Assembly (NCBI GenBank): GCA_963783105.1
Contig: CAWAMI010000003.1
Coordinates: 1 to 64,000, forward strand
Direction: 5' to 3'
From: JAVEDQ01 sp963783105
GTDB lineage: Bacteria; Actinomycetota; Actinomycetes; Frankiales; Frankiaceae
Length of the DNA: 64,000 bases
How positions within the stretch are numbered: position 1 is the stretch's first letter; the number at the start of each line of letters is the position of its first letter. The translations under genes were made by a program, and so were the position numbers. Positions 1 through 9,108 of the stretch are shown here, in pieces. The notes under the pieces were generated by a model, which saw only the letters and a list, made by a program, of their open reading frames with translations, ran no database searches and was not told the origin of the DNA.

Positions 1-19
1 GAGTAGAACGCTTCGTGTG

Positions 20-241
20 CTACTCCTCTTCGGGAGCACCCTCGGGTTCGGACGTCGTGCCAGGACCCTGGTAGCCGATGGCCAGCAGGTGGCTGTTGAG
101 GACGTCGTAGAGCGCCGACCCTTCCTTCGCCACGAGGTGGCGCTCCTTGCCGTCAGCCCGGCGAGCCATGTAGTGGATCTTGCCCTGCTCGCCCCGGTGT
201 CGCCATGCGCGCAGGATGACCGGCTCCTTGATGTGAGGCAT
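20..241 (-). CDS. Small conserved-looking hypothetical protein
   Basis: A 73-residue protein starting at the ATG whose product begins MPHIKEP. I do not recognise a family. The first 60 residues are rich in basic and aromatic residues (HIKEPVILRAW, GKIHYMARR, ERHLVAKEG) and read as a small folded domain, followed by an acidic, proline-containing tail ending EEE. The longer open frame upstream to base 526 is rich in Pro, Arg and Ala and looks non-coding, so the internal ATG was preferred although its ribosome site (GGCAGGG about 9 nt upstream) is only fair. It lies downstream of, and on the same strand as, the serine recombinase, so it may be part of the same mobile or accessory block. Function unknown. 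Confidence 0.5.
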   Translation of the reverse strand: MPHIKEPVILRAWRHRGEQGKIHYMARRADGKERHLVAKEGSALYDVLNSHLLAIGYQGPGTTSEPEGAPEEE

Positions 242-621
242 GTGTCGAACCCTGCCCCCATGCCCCCGCAGGAACCCCGATGCAGCGGCGACTGCTGGCG
301 AAGTGGCGGCTGGAGGTGCAGGTGCGGAGGCGTCTACTTGTACTTGCCCTCGCCGACACGACTGGCGCCGCGGCCGCCTCGACTGGACCCCGCCGACGCC
401 TGGACGCCGAGAGCGGCCGGAAGGCGACCTGTCTCCGGCACACCAAGGGCGCGTCGGTAGGCCCGGTCCGATTCGGACAGCCGAGGCTGGTCCTGGCCTG
501 CCTGCGGCGGAAGGCACTCGGCGCAAGGCAGCTCATGTGGAGAACGCTGGCAGGCCCACGGCGTTACCGCACGAGACGCTTCAGCCGAGAGCCGCGGCGG
601 TTCTGTGTTGTGCAGCTTCGC
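242..621. other. Gap downstream of recombinase with an open in-frame tail
   Basis: No complete gene with a normal start is visible. On the minus strand, in the same frame as the recombinase, the frame stays open from just after the recombinase TGA (622-624) to a TAG at 334-336. That stretch has protein-like composition, including PWACQ, HELPCAEC and a basic tail ending GEGKYK, but no ATG, GTG or TTG start near its beginning. It may be a decayed small zinc-ribbon gene, or a stop-codon readthrough extension. The plus-strand frames here are arginine-rich shadows. Confidence 0.3.
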
Positions 622-1983
622 TCAGGACGCCCAGTTGAAGGAGACGCGGGTCAGGTCAACCCGCGGGCCAACAGGGGTCGCATGGCGGACCGCGATCCGG
701 CTGAAAAGTAGCCGGACGACTTCTCGGCGCTGCGGCACCGTCCAGTCGTCCCATGCGGCCGCCGGGTCGATGAGCGCGTCGGGGGCGATGGACGCGGCCG
801 AGTAGGAGGAGTCGATCTCAGCAAGCCGAGTGGCGATCTCCTGCAACTTGGCTCGCGCGGTCGAGGCCGGGAGCAGTCCGTCGGCGATCAGCCCCGTCAT
901 CTCCTCGCGGCGGCGGCGTAGCTCGAAGGCTTCCTGTTCGAGCGGTGCGGTGTCGCGGTGAATCTCGAGCAGTTGCGCGGAATCGCTCCGCTGTAGCCGG
1001 GCGATGACCAGGTCCTGGACGAGCTGATCTACCGGCTCTCGAGGGATGCCCACGTAGCAGGAAGCGCTGCCGGCGGCGTAGACCGGCGCGTAGTCACGGC
1101 TCGCGCCGTAGCAAGGGAACCCGTGCTCGGCACAGACGATCAGCCCGCCCAGCAGCGTCAGCGTTTCCCGGGGCCGTCGTCGTTCTCCCCGTGGCCGACG
1201 CTGCAGGGCCGCTCGAGCTGCTCGCCACTCCTCCCGCGTCACGAGCCCGTCGAACGCGGCCGGCTGCAGTTCCCCGTCGAGGAGGATGAACCCGCCGATG
1301 GCGGGGGAGCCGATGAGCCGGTCGATGCCGGTGTGGTTCCACGCACTGCCGCGCCGGGGCCGATGGCCGGCCTCATTCAAGTCGCGGGCGATCCGGGTGA
1401 GTGCATCACCGCGGAGCACCCGTTCGATGATCTGCCGAACCAGAGGTCCGGTGTCGGGGTCCGGCTCGGGTAAGCCAGGACGCTCCGAGGCGCGCATTCC
1501 GTAGGGGATCGGGCCGCGCCACCGACCCTGTTCTTGGGCCTGCCGGTGGGCACGGCTCACGCGCTCTCCCGTCCGTTCGCTCTCCGAGCGGCTGACCGCG
1601 CCCAGCATGCGGGCCACCAGCCGGCCGTGTGAGGTCGACACATCCCACGCTCCGGCCTTCACCGTCTCAACGGCGGCGCCGGTGCTCTCGATCAACTCGA
1701 TGAAGTCCTCGAGCTCTCGAGGGGAGCGGTGCAACCGCTCGGGAGCCCAAGCCACCACTGCTTCGACCGACCCGGCGCGCAGGGCCTCAAGCAGCTGCTG
1801 ATACCCGGGCCGGCGACGTCCAGAGAAGGCGGAGTAGTCGTTGTCGACGAAGGTCCGCGCGACCGACCAGCCCCGCCGCGCTGCGAGCTTCCGGCAGTCC
1901 TCCTCCTGCCGAGCAACACCGGCTCCGTCGCCAAGATCGTCGCGGCTGATCCGGCAGTAGAGCGCAGCACGGACCTCGGGCAC
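622..1983 (-). CDS. Large serine recombinase (site-specific integrase family)
   Basis: Predicted DNA-cutting and rejoining enzyme of the serine resolvase/invertase superfamily, 453 residues, in the size range of large serine integrases. The N-terminal resolvase domain (about residues 5-150) opens with YCRIS; the nucleophile would be Ser13. ERLHRS fits the conserved arginine region. A Recombinase domain follows (about 170-290), then a cysteine-containing segment (CAEHG...CYG...CYVG, a partial zinc ribbon), and a charged coiled-coil stretch (about 355-410). The GTG at 1983 is chosen because the frame upstream runs into the preceding gene, whose stop is at 2015, and because MPEVRAALYCRIS is a typical beginning. 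It could mobilise an integrated element, but I found no att repeats around it. Identity as a serine recombinase is secure; its substrate is not. Confidence 0.9.
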   Translation of the reverse strand: MPEVRAALYCRISRDDLGDGAGVARQEEDCRKLAARRGWSVARTFVDNDYSAFSGRRRPGYQQLLEALRAGSVEAVVAWAPERLHRSPRELEDFIELIESTGAAVETVKAGAWDVSTSHGRLVARMLGAVSRSESERTGERVSRAHRQAQEQGRWRGPIPYGMRASERPGLPEPDPDTGPLVRQIIERVLRGDALTRIARDLNEAGHRPRRGSAWNHTGIDRLIGSPAIGGFILLDGELQPAAFDGLVTREEWRAARAALQRRPRGERRRPRETLTLLGGLIVCAEHGFPCYGASRDYAPVYAAGSASCYVGIPREPVDQLVQDLVIARLQRSDSAQLLEIHRDTAPLEQEAFELRRRREEMTGLIADGLLPASTARAKLQEIATRLAEIDSSYSAASIAPDALIDPAAAWDDWTVPQRREVVRLLFSRIAVRHATPVGPRVDLTRVSFNWAS

Positions 1984-2014
1984 GAGCCCTACGGTAGTCG
2001 CTCGTTCACCTGGA

Positions 2015-3361
2015 TCAACGAGCCGGGTCGCCTTCGACCCCGTGAGGTGGAGAGGAGGTGCCGGCCTCGCCGCGGGCCGCATCGGGGATCAGCACACGCT
2101 TGCGGGCCGTGCGCTTCACCGTCATCGATGCATCCGGTGGCAGCAGGGTGATGGCGTTCGCGACGGCCGAGTCGATCGCCGCGCCGGTGATCGTCTTGCG
2201 CCAGTCGTCGAGCATGTCGGTGAGGACGCTGCGGTTCGTGCGCCAGGCCGCGGCGACCGTGCCGGCGACCGTGCTGATGACGGCGGCGGTCGCCGTGCTG
2301 GTCGCCGACTGCCACAGCGCCACCCCGACCAGCGCGCAGCCGACCACGAGGATCAGGACCGGCAGTGGACCCACGACCGTCCGCAGCACGAGCAGCGCCT
2401 GCCGCTTCAGGCGTCTCAGTGCCTCGACCCCGACAGCCAGGTACTCGTGCGGACTCAGGCTGTCCACCGCGGCCTTCTCGCCGACGAGCAGCGCCTTCCA
2501 CAGCAGTACCTGCCGCTGGAGCAGCAGCAACTCGTCACGGTCCGAGCTCTTGTGCTCCTTGAGCTTCCGGCGCTCGCCCTGGACGTAGACGATCCAGCGC
2601 GCGACGGACTCCCGCACCGACTGCCCGGCGTGGTCCGGCAGCACGGTCGCGAGGTCGCGCACGGAGTCGTGCAGTGCCAGTAGCTCCTCGTGCAGTGCAG
2701 CGACGGCCCGGCCGGATGAGCTCCGCGTGTCGGCGGCGGTGCTCCGCCCGCGATGGCCGGCACGATCGGCCAGCCGCACCAGCGCGGCACCCAGCGCGTA
2801 GGACCGGCCCAGCCGGGAGTCGGCCGCCGCCAACCCGCAGAGCAGTGCGACGTGCAACTCGCGGACCCGGGTACGGATGGCCGTCACGGGCCGGTGGGCA
2901 GCTCGCACCTTCCGGAGCTCCTCCGTCAGGGCTCGGAGCGCCTCGGTCGGAGCCGGATCGAGGCGGTGCGCGAGGCGCCGCGTCCCCACGTCGACCCGGA
3001 CGAGGTGGCGCTGGGTGGCCTCGGCCGCGGTGAGCTCGTCGTCGCGCGGGAGGTAGCCGGCGTCGGTGCGCGTGCCGCCCGCCCGTGCGCCGGGCCGGGC
3101 GCCGTCCGGCCGGTCGATCGCCCGGTACAGAGTGGTGATCGACCAGCCGAGGGCGACGGCGTACACGACGTCCTGGGCCAGGGTCCGCTCCGCAGTCGAT
3201 GCCGCGCCGACCTGGGGGAGCGTCTCGACGCCCGGACGCTGCCCCGGTACGACGTCGGCGACGGGTGTGGTGGCGACGGGTGGGCTGGCAACCGGCGGGG
3301 CGGGGGGAGCCTGGGCTTCCCCGTCGGCCGCTGCGGTCGTCTCGTCAACGGTCTCCGACAT
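2015..3361 (-). CDS. Hypothetical membrane protein with C-terminal hydrophobic hairpin
   Basis: A 448-residue protein I cannot assign to a family. It opens with a low-complexity Ala/Pro/Val tail (residues 1-60), continues as a long, mostly helical charged region (about 60-310), and then shows two hydrophobic stretches (about 320-350 and 355-375, LILVVGCALVGVALW and VISTVAGTVAAAW), before a C-terminal DNA/RNA-like basic end. The helical middle holds paired Leu/Arg heptads that suggest coiled coil. It stands 31 nt upstream of the recombinase start on the same strand, so both could be co-transcribed. A strong hairpin lies just before its start (3369-3398). Possibly the cargo or a helper of the recombinase element; function unknown. 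Confidence 0.6.
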   Translation of the reverse strand: MSETVDETTAAADGEAQAPPAPPVASPPVATTPVADVVPGQRPGVETLPQVGAASTAERTLAQDVVYAVALGWSITTLYRAIDRPDGARPGARAGGTRTDAGYLPRDDELTAAEATQRHLVRVDVGTRRLAHRLDPAPTEALRALTEELRKVRAAHRPVTAIRTRVRELHVALLCGLAAADSRLGRSYALGAALVRLADRAGHRGRSTAADTRSSSGRAVAALHEELLALHDSVRDLATVLPDHAGQSVRESVARWIVYVQGERRKLKEHKSSDRDELLLLQRQVLLWKALLVGEKAAVDSLSPHEYLAVGVEALRRLKRQALLVLRTVVGPLPVLILVVGCALVGVALWQSATSTATAAVISTVAGTVAAAWRTNRSVLTDMLDDWRKTITGAAIDSAVANAITLLPPDASMTVKRTARKRVLIPDAARGEAGTSSPPHGVEGDPAR

Positions 3362-3368
3362 CGCGCCT

Positions 3369-3398
3369 GTCCCTCCGCCAGAGGAGCGGCGGAGGGAC
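3369..3398. terminator. Perfect 11-bp hairpin between lipoprotein and membrane-protein genes
   Basis: GTCCCTCCGCC at 3369-3379 pairs exactly with GGCGGAGGGAC at 3388-3398 across an 8-nt loop. It sits downstream of the lipoprotein gene and immediately before the start of the next minus-strand gene. There is no T-run after it, so it may act as a GC-only terminator or as a leader structure. Confidence 0.45.
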
Positions 3399-3471
3399 GG
3401 CGCTCCCGGGACGTCGCGGGCAGACTAGACCCCTTTGTCGGCCAGGTGAGCGGATTGCCCGCATCACCGGT

Positions 3472-4097
3472 CTACGAGTGGACGCTGCCCGGGCGGTAGG
3501 TGTTCTGCACCGTCTCCGCATCGCAGGACTGGCCGGACGGCACGTCGACGGAGGCGAACTGCGTCGGCTTCTTCTCCTCGCTCGCCTTGCCCTCGCCCGC
3601 CTGCGGGATGACGGCGACGCCGCCTGCGCACGACGTGCCGTCGGTGACGGCGAAGGCGAACAACTGGTCCATCGTGGAGCCGGAGTCGAGCAGGAAGCTG
3701 CCGGTGGACGAGATCGTGGTCGGGGTGGCGGCGGAGTCGGCGAACAGCCCCGGCGTGAGGTCCGGCGCGACCTTCTGCCACTGCTCCGTGATCAGCGTGT
3801 CGGCGGACGACGACCCGTCATATGGGGCGGTGCAGGCGGCGGCGAGCAGGGCGTCGCGGGCGGACGCGGCGTCCGTCACCGGCGACGCGACGCTCGCCGG
3901 GGCGCCGCTCGGACAACCGGCGGCAGGTGCGCCGCCCGGAGCCGCGCTGCCCGAGGCGGCGGCGTGGCGGCCGTGGCGGCCGGGGGAGGCGGGGTCGCCG
4001 CCGGCGTGGTCGAGCTGTCGTCCGACCCGCACGCGGTGAGCGAGCCGAGGGCGGCGGTGGCGACGAGGACGGACAGGTAGTAGGACGAGCGCTTCAT
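3472..4097 (-). pseudogene. Secreted lipoprotein, reading frame broken once
   Basis: Starts MKRSSYYLSVL with a basic n-region, a hydrophobic core and a lipobox LTAC, followed by a Ser/Thr/Pro/Ala linker, so the mature protein should be lipid-anchored outside the membrane. The frame breaks in a GCC-rich linker around 3955-3980. The second frame then carries a convincing protein (ASGSAAPGGAP, then about 130 residues with a region QNTYRPG at the end and several cysteines). The total of 626 nt is one base short of a whole number of codons. The break lies in low-complexity DNA, so a sequencing or assembly slip is as likely as a true null. No family recognised for the exported domain; its conserved-looking Cys residues suggest disulfides. 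Divergent from the flavin oxidoreductase gene. Confidence 0.65.
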
Positions 4098-4335
4098 CGA
4101 AACCTTTCCCCAAGGGCGAGCGGCCGCACCGGCCGAAGTGGGTGGACGTGGGGGCATACGCCCCGGCACGGGAAGCAGCCTCCCGTATCGGGCGGGAAGC
4201 CGCAGTCGTATCAACCCGAGAAGCGGAGGGCGGTCATCCGCCGAGTTCTGGTGGTGCTGACACCACCGGACCGCGGTCGCGCCCTTCCGCTGATGAGCGT
4301 TCCGCTGCGGGCCGGACCGGCGTACCTTGCGCCGC

Positions 4336-5814
4336 ATGACGACGCTGGAGACCGACTACCTCGTGGTGGGCGCCGGCGCGGCCGGGATGGCGTTCGTCGA
4401 CGAGATCCTCACGCACACCCAGGCCGACGTGGTCCTCGTGGACCGCCGGCATCTGCCCGGCGGGCACTGGAACGACGCCTATCCCTTCGTCACCCTCCAC
4501 CTGCCGTCCGCCTACTACGGCGTCAACTCCCGCACGCTCGGCCGCGACCGCATCGACGTGACGGGGCCGAACGCCGGCCTCTACGAGCGGGCCAGCGGCG
4601 TCGAGATCCGCGACTACTACATCCGACTCCTCCGGGAACGCTTCCTGCCGTCTCGTCGGGTCCGGTTCCTCGGCCTCCACGACGTGCAGGAGCCCGATGT
4701 CGAGGAACAGTCCGACGGCGCGGCGCGGGTCCGCTCCTGTCTCACCGGCGAGGTCTGCGAGGTCCTGGTCCGCCGCGCGACCGTCGACGCCGCCTACCTC
4801 GAGACGTCGGTGCCCGCGACGCACCGGCGCACGTTCGCCGTCGACCCCGGTGCTCGGGTCGTCCCCGTGGGGGAGCTGGTGGACCTCCGGGAGCCGGCAT
4901 CGACGTATGCCCTGATCGGCGCGGGCAAGACGGCCCTCGACGCCTGCGTCTGGCTGCTCGAGCACGACGTGCCGCCGGAGCGCATCCGCTGGATCCGGCC
5001 GCGCGACGGCTGGTTCCTCGACCGCGCAGCATGGCAGCCACTGGACCTGGTTCCCGCGATGATGGAGGGGCTGTCGCGGGACGTCGAGGCGCTCGCGCAG
5101 GCCGAGTCCGTCGAGGAGCTGTTCGCCCGCCTCGAGGACAACGGACGCCTGGTGCGGATCGACCGCACCGTGATGCCGTCGATGTACCACTGCGCGACCA
5201 TCAGTTCCTACGAGCTGGACCTGGTGCGCACGGTCGACGACGTGATCCGGCTGGGGCACGTCCGCCGGATCGCCGCCGACCGCGTCGAACTCGAGCAGGG
5301 CACCGTTCCCGTCGAGCCGGGCACCGTCTTCGTCGACTGCTCCGCCTACGGACTGCGCCTCCCGCCGCCGCGGCCCGTCTTCGAGCCGGGGCGGATCACG
5401 CTCCAGCAGATCCGCGCCTGCGCACCGACCTTCAACGCGGCTCTCATCGCCTACGTGGCGGCCACCCGATCCGACCCCGACGAGCAGAACCGGCTCTGCC
5501 CCTCGAGCGTCTATCCGAACACCCCCAGCGACTGGCTCCGCATGCTCCAGACCACCTTCCGTGCCCTCGGGGCGTGGCGGAAGGAGCCGGACCTGCTGCA
5601 GTGGATCGAGGCGTCCCGGCTCAACATGCTGCGCGGCGTCGGGGGCCACGCCGCGGACCCGCGGATGCAGCTCGCACTGGCCCGCAACGGCGAGAACATG
5701 CCGGCGGCGCTCGCGAAGGTCAGGACGCTCATCGCCGCGTCCGAGGACGCTCGCGAGAACCCCGCGGTCGCGCCGCAGCGAGTTCCCGAATCGCCCGCAT
5801 CGCCGGTGGCCTGA
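4336..5814 (+). CDS. FAD/NAD(P)-binding oxidoreductase
   Basis: A 492-residue flavoprotein. The N-terminal dinucleotide-binding fold shows VVGAGAAGMAF, and a second Rossmann motif lies mid-protein (ALIGAGKTALDAC, about residue 195), the two-domain pattern of flavin-containing monooxygenase-like and related oxidoreductases. GGHWNDAYPF early on resembles the GG-W motif that follows the FAD fold in this group. The ATG at 4336 is preferred to the TTG three codons upstream because MTTLETDYLVVGAG places the motif at the usual distance. Substrate unknown. No signal peptide, so probably cytoplasmic. It is transcribed away from the lipoprotein gene and converges with the large BTAD regulator. Confidence 0.8.
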   Translation: MTTLETDYLVVGAGAAGMAFVDEILTHTQADVVLVDRRHLPGGHWNDAYPFVTLHLPSAYYGVNSRTLGRDRIDVTGPNAGLYERASGVEIRDYYIRLLRERFLPSRRVRFLGLHDVQEPDVEEQSDGAARVRSCLTGEVCEVLVRRATVDAAYLETSVPATHRRTFAVDPGARVVPVGELVDLREPASTYALIGAGKTALDACVWLLEHDVPPERIRWIRPRDGWFLDRAAWQPLDLVPAMMEGLSRDVEALAQAESVEELFARLEDNGRLVRIDRTVMPSMYHCATISSYELDLVRTVDDVIRLGHVRRIAADRVELEQGTVPVEPGTVFVDCSAYGLRLPPPRPVFEPGRITLQQIRACAPTFNAALIAYVAATRSDPDEQNRLCPSSVYPNTPSDWLRMLQTTFRALGAWRKEPDLLQWIEASRLNMLRGVGGHAADPRMQLALARNGENMPAALAKVRTLIAASEDARENPAVAPQRVPESPASPVA

Positions 5815-5850
5815 GCACCGGTAGGTGAGAGCCGACTGCACCGAGACGAG

Positions 5851-8800
5851 TCAGACCGGCAGCGTCGTCGTCCTCGCCAACTCGTCCTTCAACGCCTCGG
5901 CGACGCGGATCACCGGCATCACGGTCGTCTGCCGCCCGCCCTCGATGGCCGCATCGAGATGCCGGTGCACCTCGGCCCGATCGGCACCCGCGTAGGCCGC
6001 GACCCGCGCCCGCGCGATGTCGAGATAGGGAAGCGGCCACAGCTCCTCGGAGCCGGCGAGGCGCTGCTCGGCGTCGGCGAGCGTCTCGCGAACGATCGGT
6101 ACCGGGTCGCTTCGCCGCGATCAGCGCGTGGATGCGCAGCGAGAGCATGAGGCCCAGCGCCGTGCGCGTGCCGGTGGCGAGGTAGCGGGCCAGGCCGGCA
6201 TCCAGGCGGGCGAGGCCGGCCTCCGGATCCTCGGTGACCGCGACCGCCCAGCCGAGATAGATCTCGCAGGCGGCGCCGAAGAAGACGAACCGCCGCTGGG
6301 TGTCCGCCCGCAGCGCCGGCTCGGTCCACTCCTTCGTCGCGACGGGGTCGTTGCGGCAGGCACCGGTGACGCCGGCGAAGTTGGCGATGACGAGCCGGTC
6401 GTACGGATCCGTCATCTCCGCGTACAGCTCGCGGAAGCGACGGTCACCGTCGTCGATGGCTTCGGCCAGGTCGCAGATGTGGATCGCGAAGCCCTTGAAC
6501 AGCGCCCACGAGTCCACCGCCTCGAGGTGCGCCCTCGCCTCCGCCGGTAGCGGCTCGAGTTCCGCGGCCGCGTCGAGAACGGTCCGGGCCGCCTCCGCGA
6601 GCCGACCGAGATGCCAGCAGGTGACGGCCCAGGCGTGCTCACCCAGCCACTTCAACGTCGCGTCCCCGGAGCTGCGGCCGAGTTCCCGCATCTGCTGACC
6701 GAGCCGGACCGTGGCCGGGATGTCGCCGCTGGTGCCGGTCTTGCCCCATTCGATGAGCAGCAGCCCCTGGTACAGGTCGAGCCGGCCGGTGCGCCGCGCC
6801 AACTCCTTGGGCCGTTCGAGCGGCACCAGGTCCACCGCGCGGCTGTAGCCGCGGAAGGCGCGTCGGAGGCGGACCAGCGCGAGCGTGGTGTGCAGCTCGG
6901 CCTCCTCGTTGGCCGGGTCGCCGCCCGCGGTGCGGCGCATGGCCAGCGCCCGGTCCAGCAGGTCCTCGGCGTTCTCGTAGGCGGTGCGGCGCAGGGCGAC
7001 GACGGCGGCGCGCTCGAGCGCCGCCGCGGCGCGGGTGGGCCCGACCAGCGGGGCAGCGGCCCACAGGTGGTTGGCCACGATCTCGCAGGTGTCGTCGGTG
7101 TCGCCGCTGATCGCGAGCACGGCGTCGGCGACGCGGGCGTGCAACCGGGTGGCCCGAAGGGAGCTGAGCTCGGACAGCGCCGCTTCCCGCGTGAGCGCGT
7201 GGGCGAAGCGGTGCCGCCCCGGGGCGTCCGGCACCGGGACGAGGACGTGGCTGGTCAAGGCCGGTTCCAGCGCGTCCATGCACACCTCCGCGTCCGTTCC
7301 GGACGCGGCCACCAGCACGGCCAGGTCGGCGTCGCGGCCGACGACGGCGAAGGTCTCCAGCAGCGCTCGTGTCTCGTCGGGCAGGGCGGCGAGCCGCCGG
7401 CGCACGACGTCCCGGACCCCGGCCGGTACCTCCGCCCGTTCCACGGCGGCCGGGTCGTCCAGCCCGGACTCCGTGGACAGCAGGCGGGTCATCTCGGCGA
7501 GGCAGAACGGGTTGCCCTCGGAGCGGCGGTGCAGCGCGAGCACGACCTCACCCGGCACGTCGAACCCGACCGCGCTGTGCACGAGGGCCGCGGCGGCGAC
7601 GGCCGGCAGACCCTGCAGCACGAGGCGTTGGGTGCCGGTGCGTCGGCTGATCGCGGCGACGGCGGCGGCGACGGCGTCGTTGCGGCCGAGGTCGAGCGGC
7701 CGCAACGACCCGAGGACGCCGACCGGCACGTCGTGCAGCCGGTTCGCGAGGTGGCCGAGCAGCTCTGCCGAGGGGAGGTCGCTCCAGTGCAGGTCCTCGA
7801 GCAGCACGACGAGCGGGCGCTCGGCGGCCGCGGCACGCAGGCGGTCGGCGACCGCCTCGAACAGGGCGAAGCGGCGCGCCTCCGGGTCGTCGTTCGCGTT
7901 GTCGTCGGCATCGAACGCGACCCCGAGGACGTCGCTCAGCCTGCCGGTCGCCGCGCGCTCGGGCGCGAGCCCACGCAGGACCTCGAGCCACGGCCAGTAG
8001 GCCGGCGCCCGGTCGGCCTCGGAGCACCGACCCCACACGACGGTGGCGCCCCTCGCGGCCGCCTGCGCGGCGAGCTCCTCGAGCATGCGCGTCTTGCCGA
8101 TGCCGGGGTCGCCCTCGAGCAGGGCGAACCGCGTCGCGCCGGAGGTGACCTCGTGCAGCAGCGCCCGGAGCCGGCCGTTCTCGACGTCGCGGCCGACGAG
8201 CGGCTGCCCGACGGGCGCCGCGTGCGGGGGCGCGTCGGGCGGGGGAGAGGGCGAGGGCTGCGTCGGGATCACGACGGCCGGGCGGGGCAGGTCGAGCGTC
8301 GGGTCCTGCTGCAGGATCGCGGTCTCCAGCTCCCGGAGCGCGGCGCCCGGGTCGAGCCCGAGCTCCTCCCGGAGCAGGGATCGGGTCCGGTCGATGGCGG
8401 CGAGCGCGTCGGCCTGCCGTCCGGCGCGGTACAGCGCGAGGGCGAGCAGGCTCTGCAGCCGCTCCCGCAACGGGTTCTCCTCGGCGGCCCGGCCCAGCTC
8501 GCCGAGCACGGCGGCCTGCCGCCCGAGCCGCAGCTCGGCGTCGAACCGGTCCTCGGCGACCGCGAGGCGGCGTTCGGTCAGCCCGGCGGCGGCAGCACTG
8601 GCGAAGTCGCGGTCGGCGAACTCGACGAGCGCCGGCCCGCGCCACAGCTGCTCGGCCTCGGCCAGGAGGCGCCGCGCGCCCTCGGCGTCGCCCGCGTCGA
8701 GCAGCTGCCGTCCCTCGTCGGCCAGGGCGCGGAAGCGGTGGATGTCGACCGCCGAGGGGTCGACGGTCAGCCGGTAGCTGCCGGCCTCCGAGCGCAGCAC

Positions 8801-9055
8801 CGTCCAGCCGGTGCGCGACGAGCCAGCCGGCTCCAGCACCCGCCGCATCCGCGACACGGTGCTGTGCAGGCTCGCCTGCGCCCCGTCCGGCGGGTCACCG
8901 TCCCACAGCGTCTCGAGCAGGTGGTCCGTGGAGACCGACCGGCCCTCGGCCAGCAGCAGCACCGCGAGCAGGGCCCGGGGGAGCCGACCCCCGATCGCCA
9001 CGTCCGCGCCGTCGTCGTCCCGGACGAGCAGGCTCCCCAGCAGGCCGAATTGCAC
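5851..9055 (-). pseudogene. Large SARP/BTAD-type regulator with ATPase domain, one frame break near the end
   Basis: An AfsR-like transcriptional regulator of about 1,067 residues once the frame is repaired. Order: winged-helix DNA-binding domain (about 1-100, opening MQFGLLG), bacterial transcriptional activator (BTAD) helices (about 100-250), a Pro-rich linker, an AAA/NACHT-like ATPase with Walker A GDPGIGKT, and a long TPR-like helical C-terminus. The frame breaks at about 6106-6112: reading on gives arginine-rich sequence, whereas another frame continues naturally (PVPIVRETLADAEQRL) to a TGA at 5851-5853. The length modulo three fits one extra base. Only the last 85 residues are affected, so the gene may be functional or the break may be a sequencing error. 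The target regulon is not evident; the closest divergent gene is none, as its start abuts the esterase gene's stop on the same strand. Confidence 0.8.
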
Positions 9056-9108
9056 CAGGAGATGCTGTCACGTCCGGGTGCGGCGAGGGGCTGACTTGGC
9101 CGCTCCGG

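Noticed and set aside
6611..9094. 827-codon plus-strand open frame
   Set aside because: Antisense to the BTAD/ATPase regulator, which has Walker and BTAD motifs; shadow frame.
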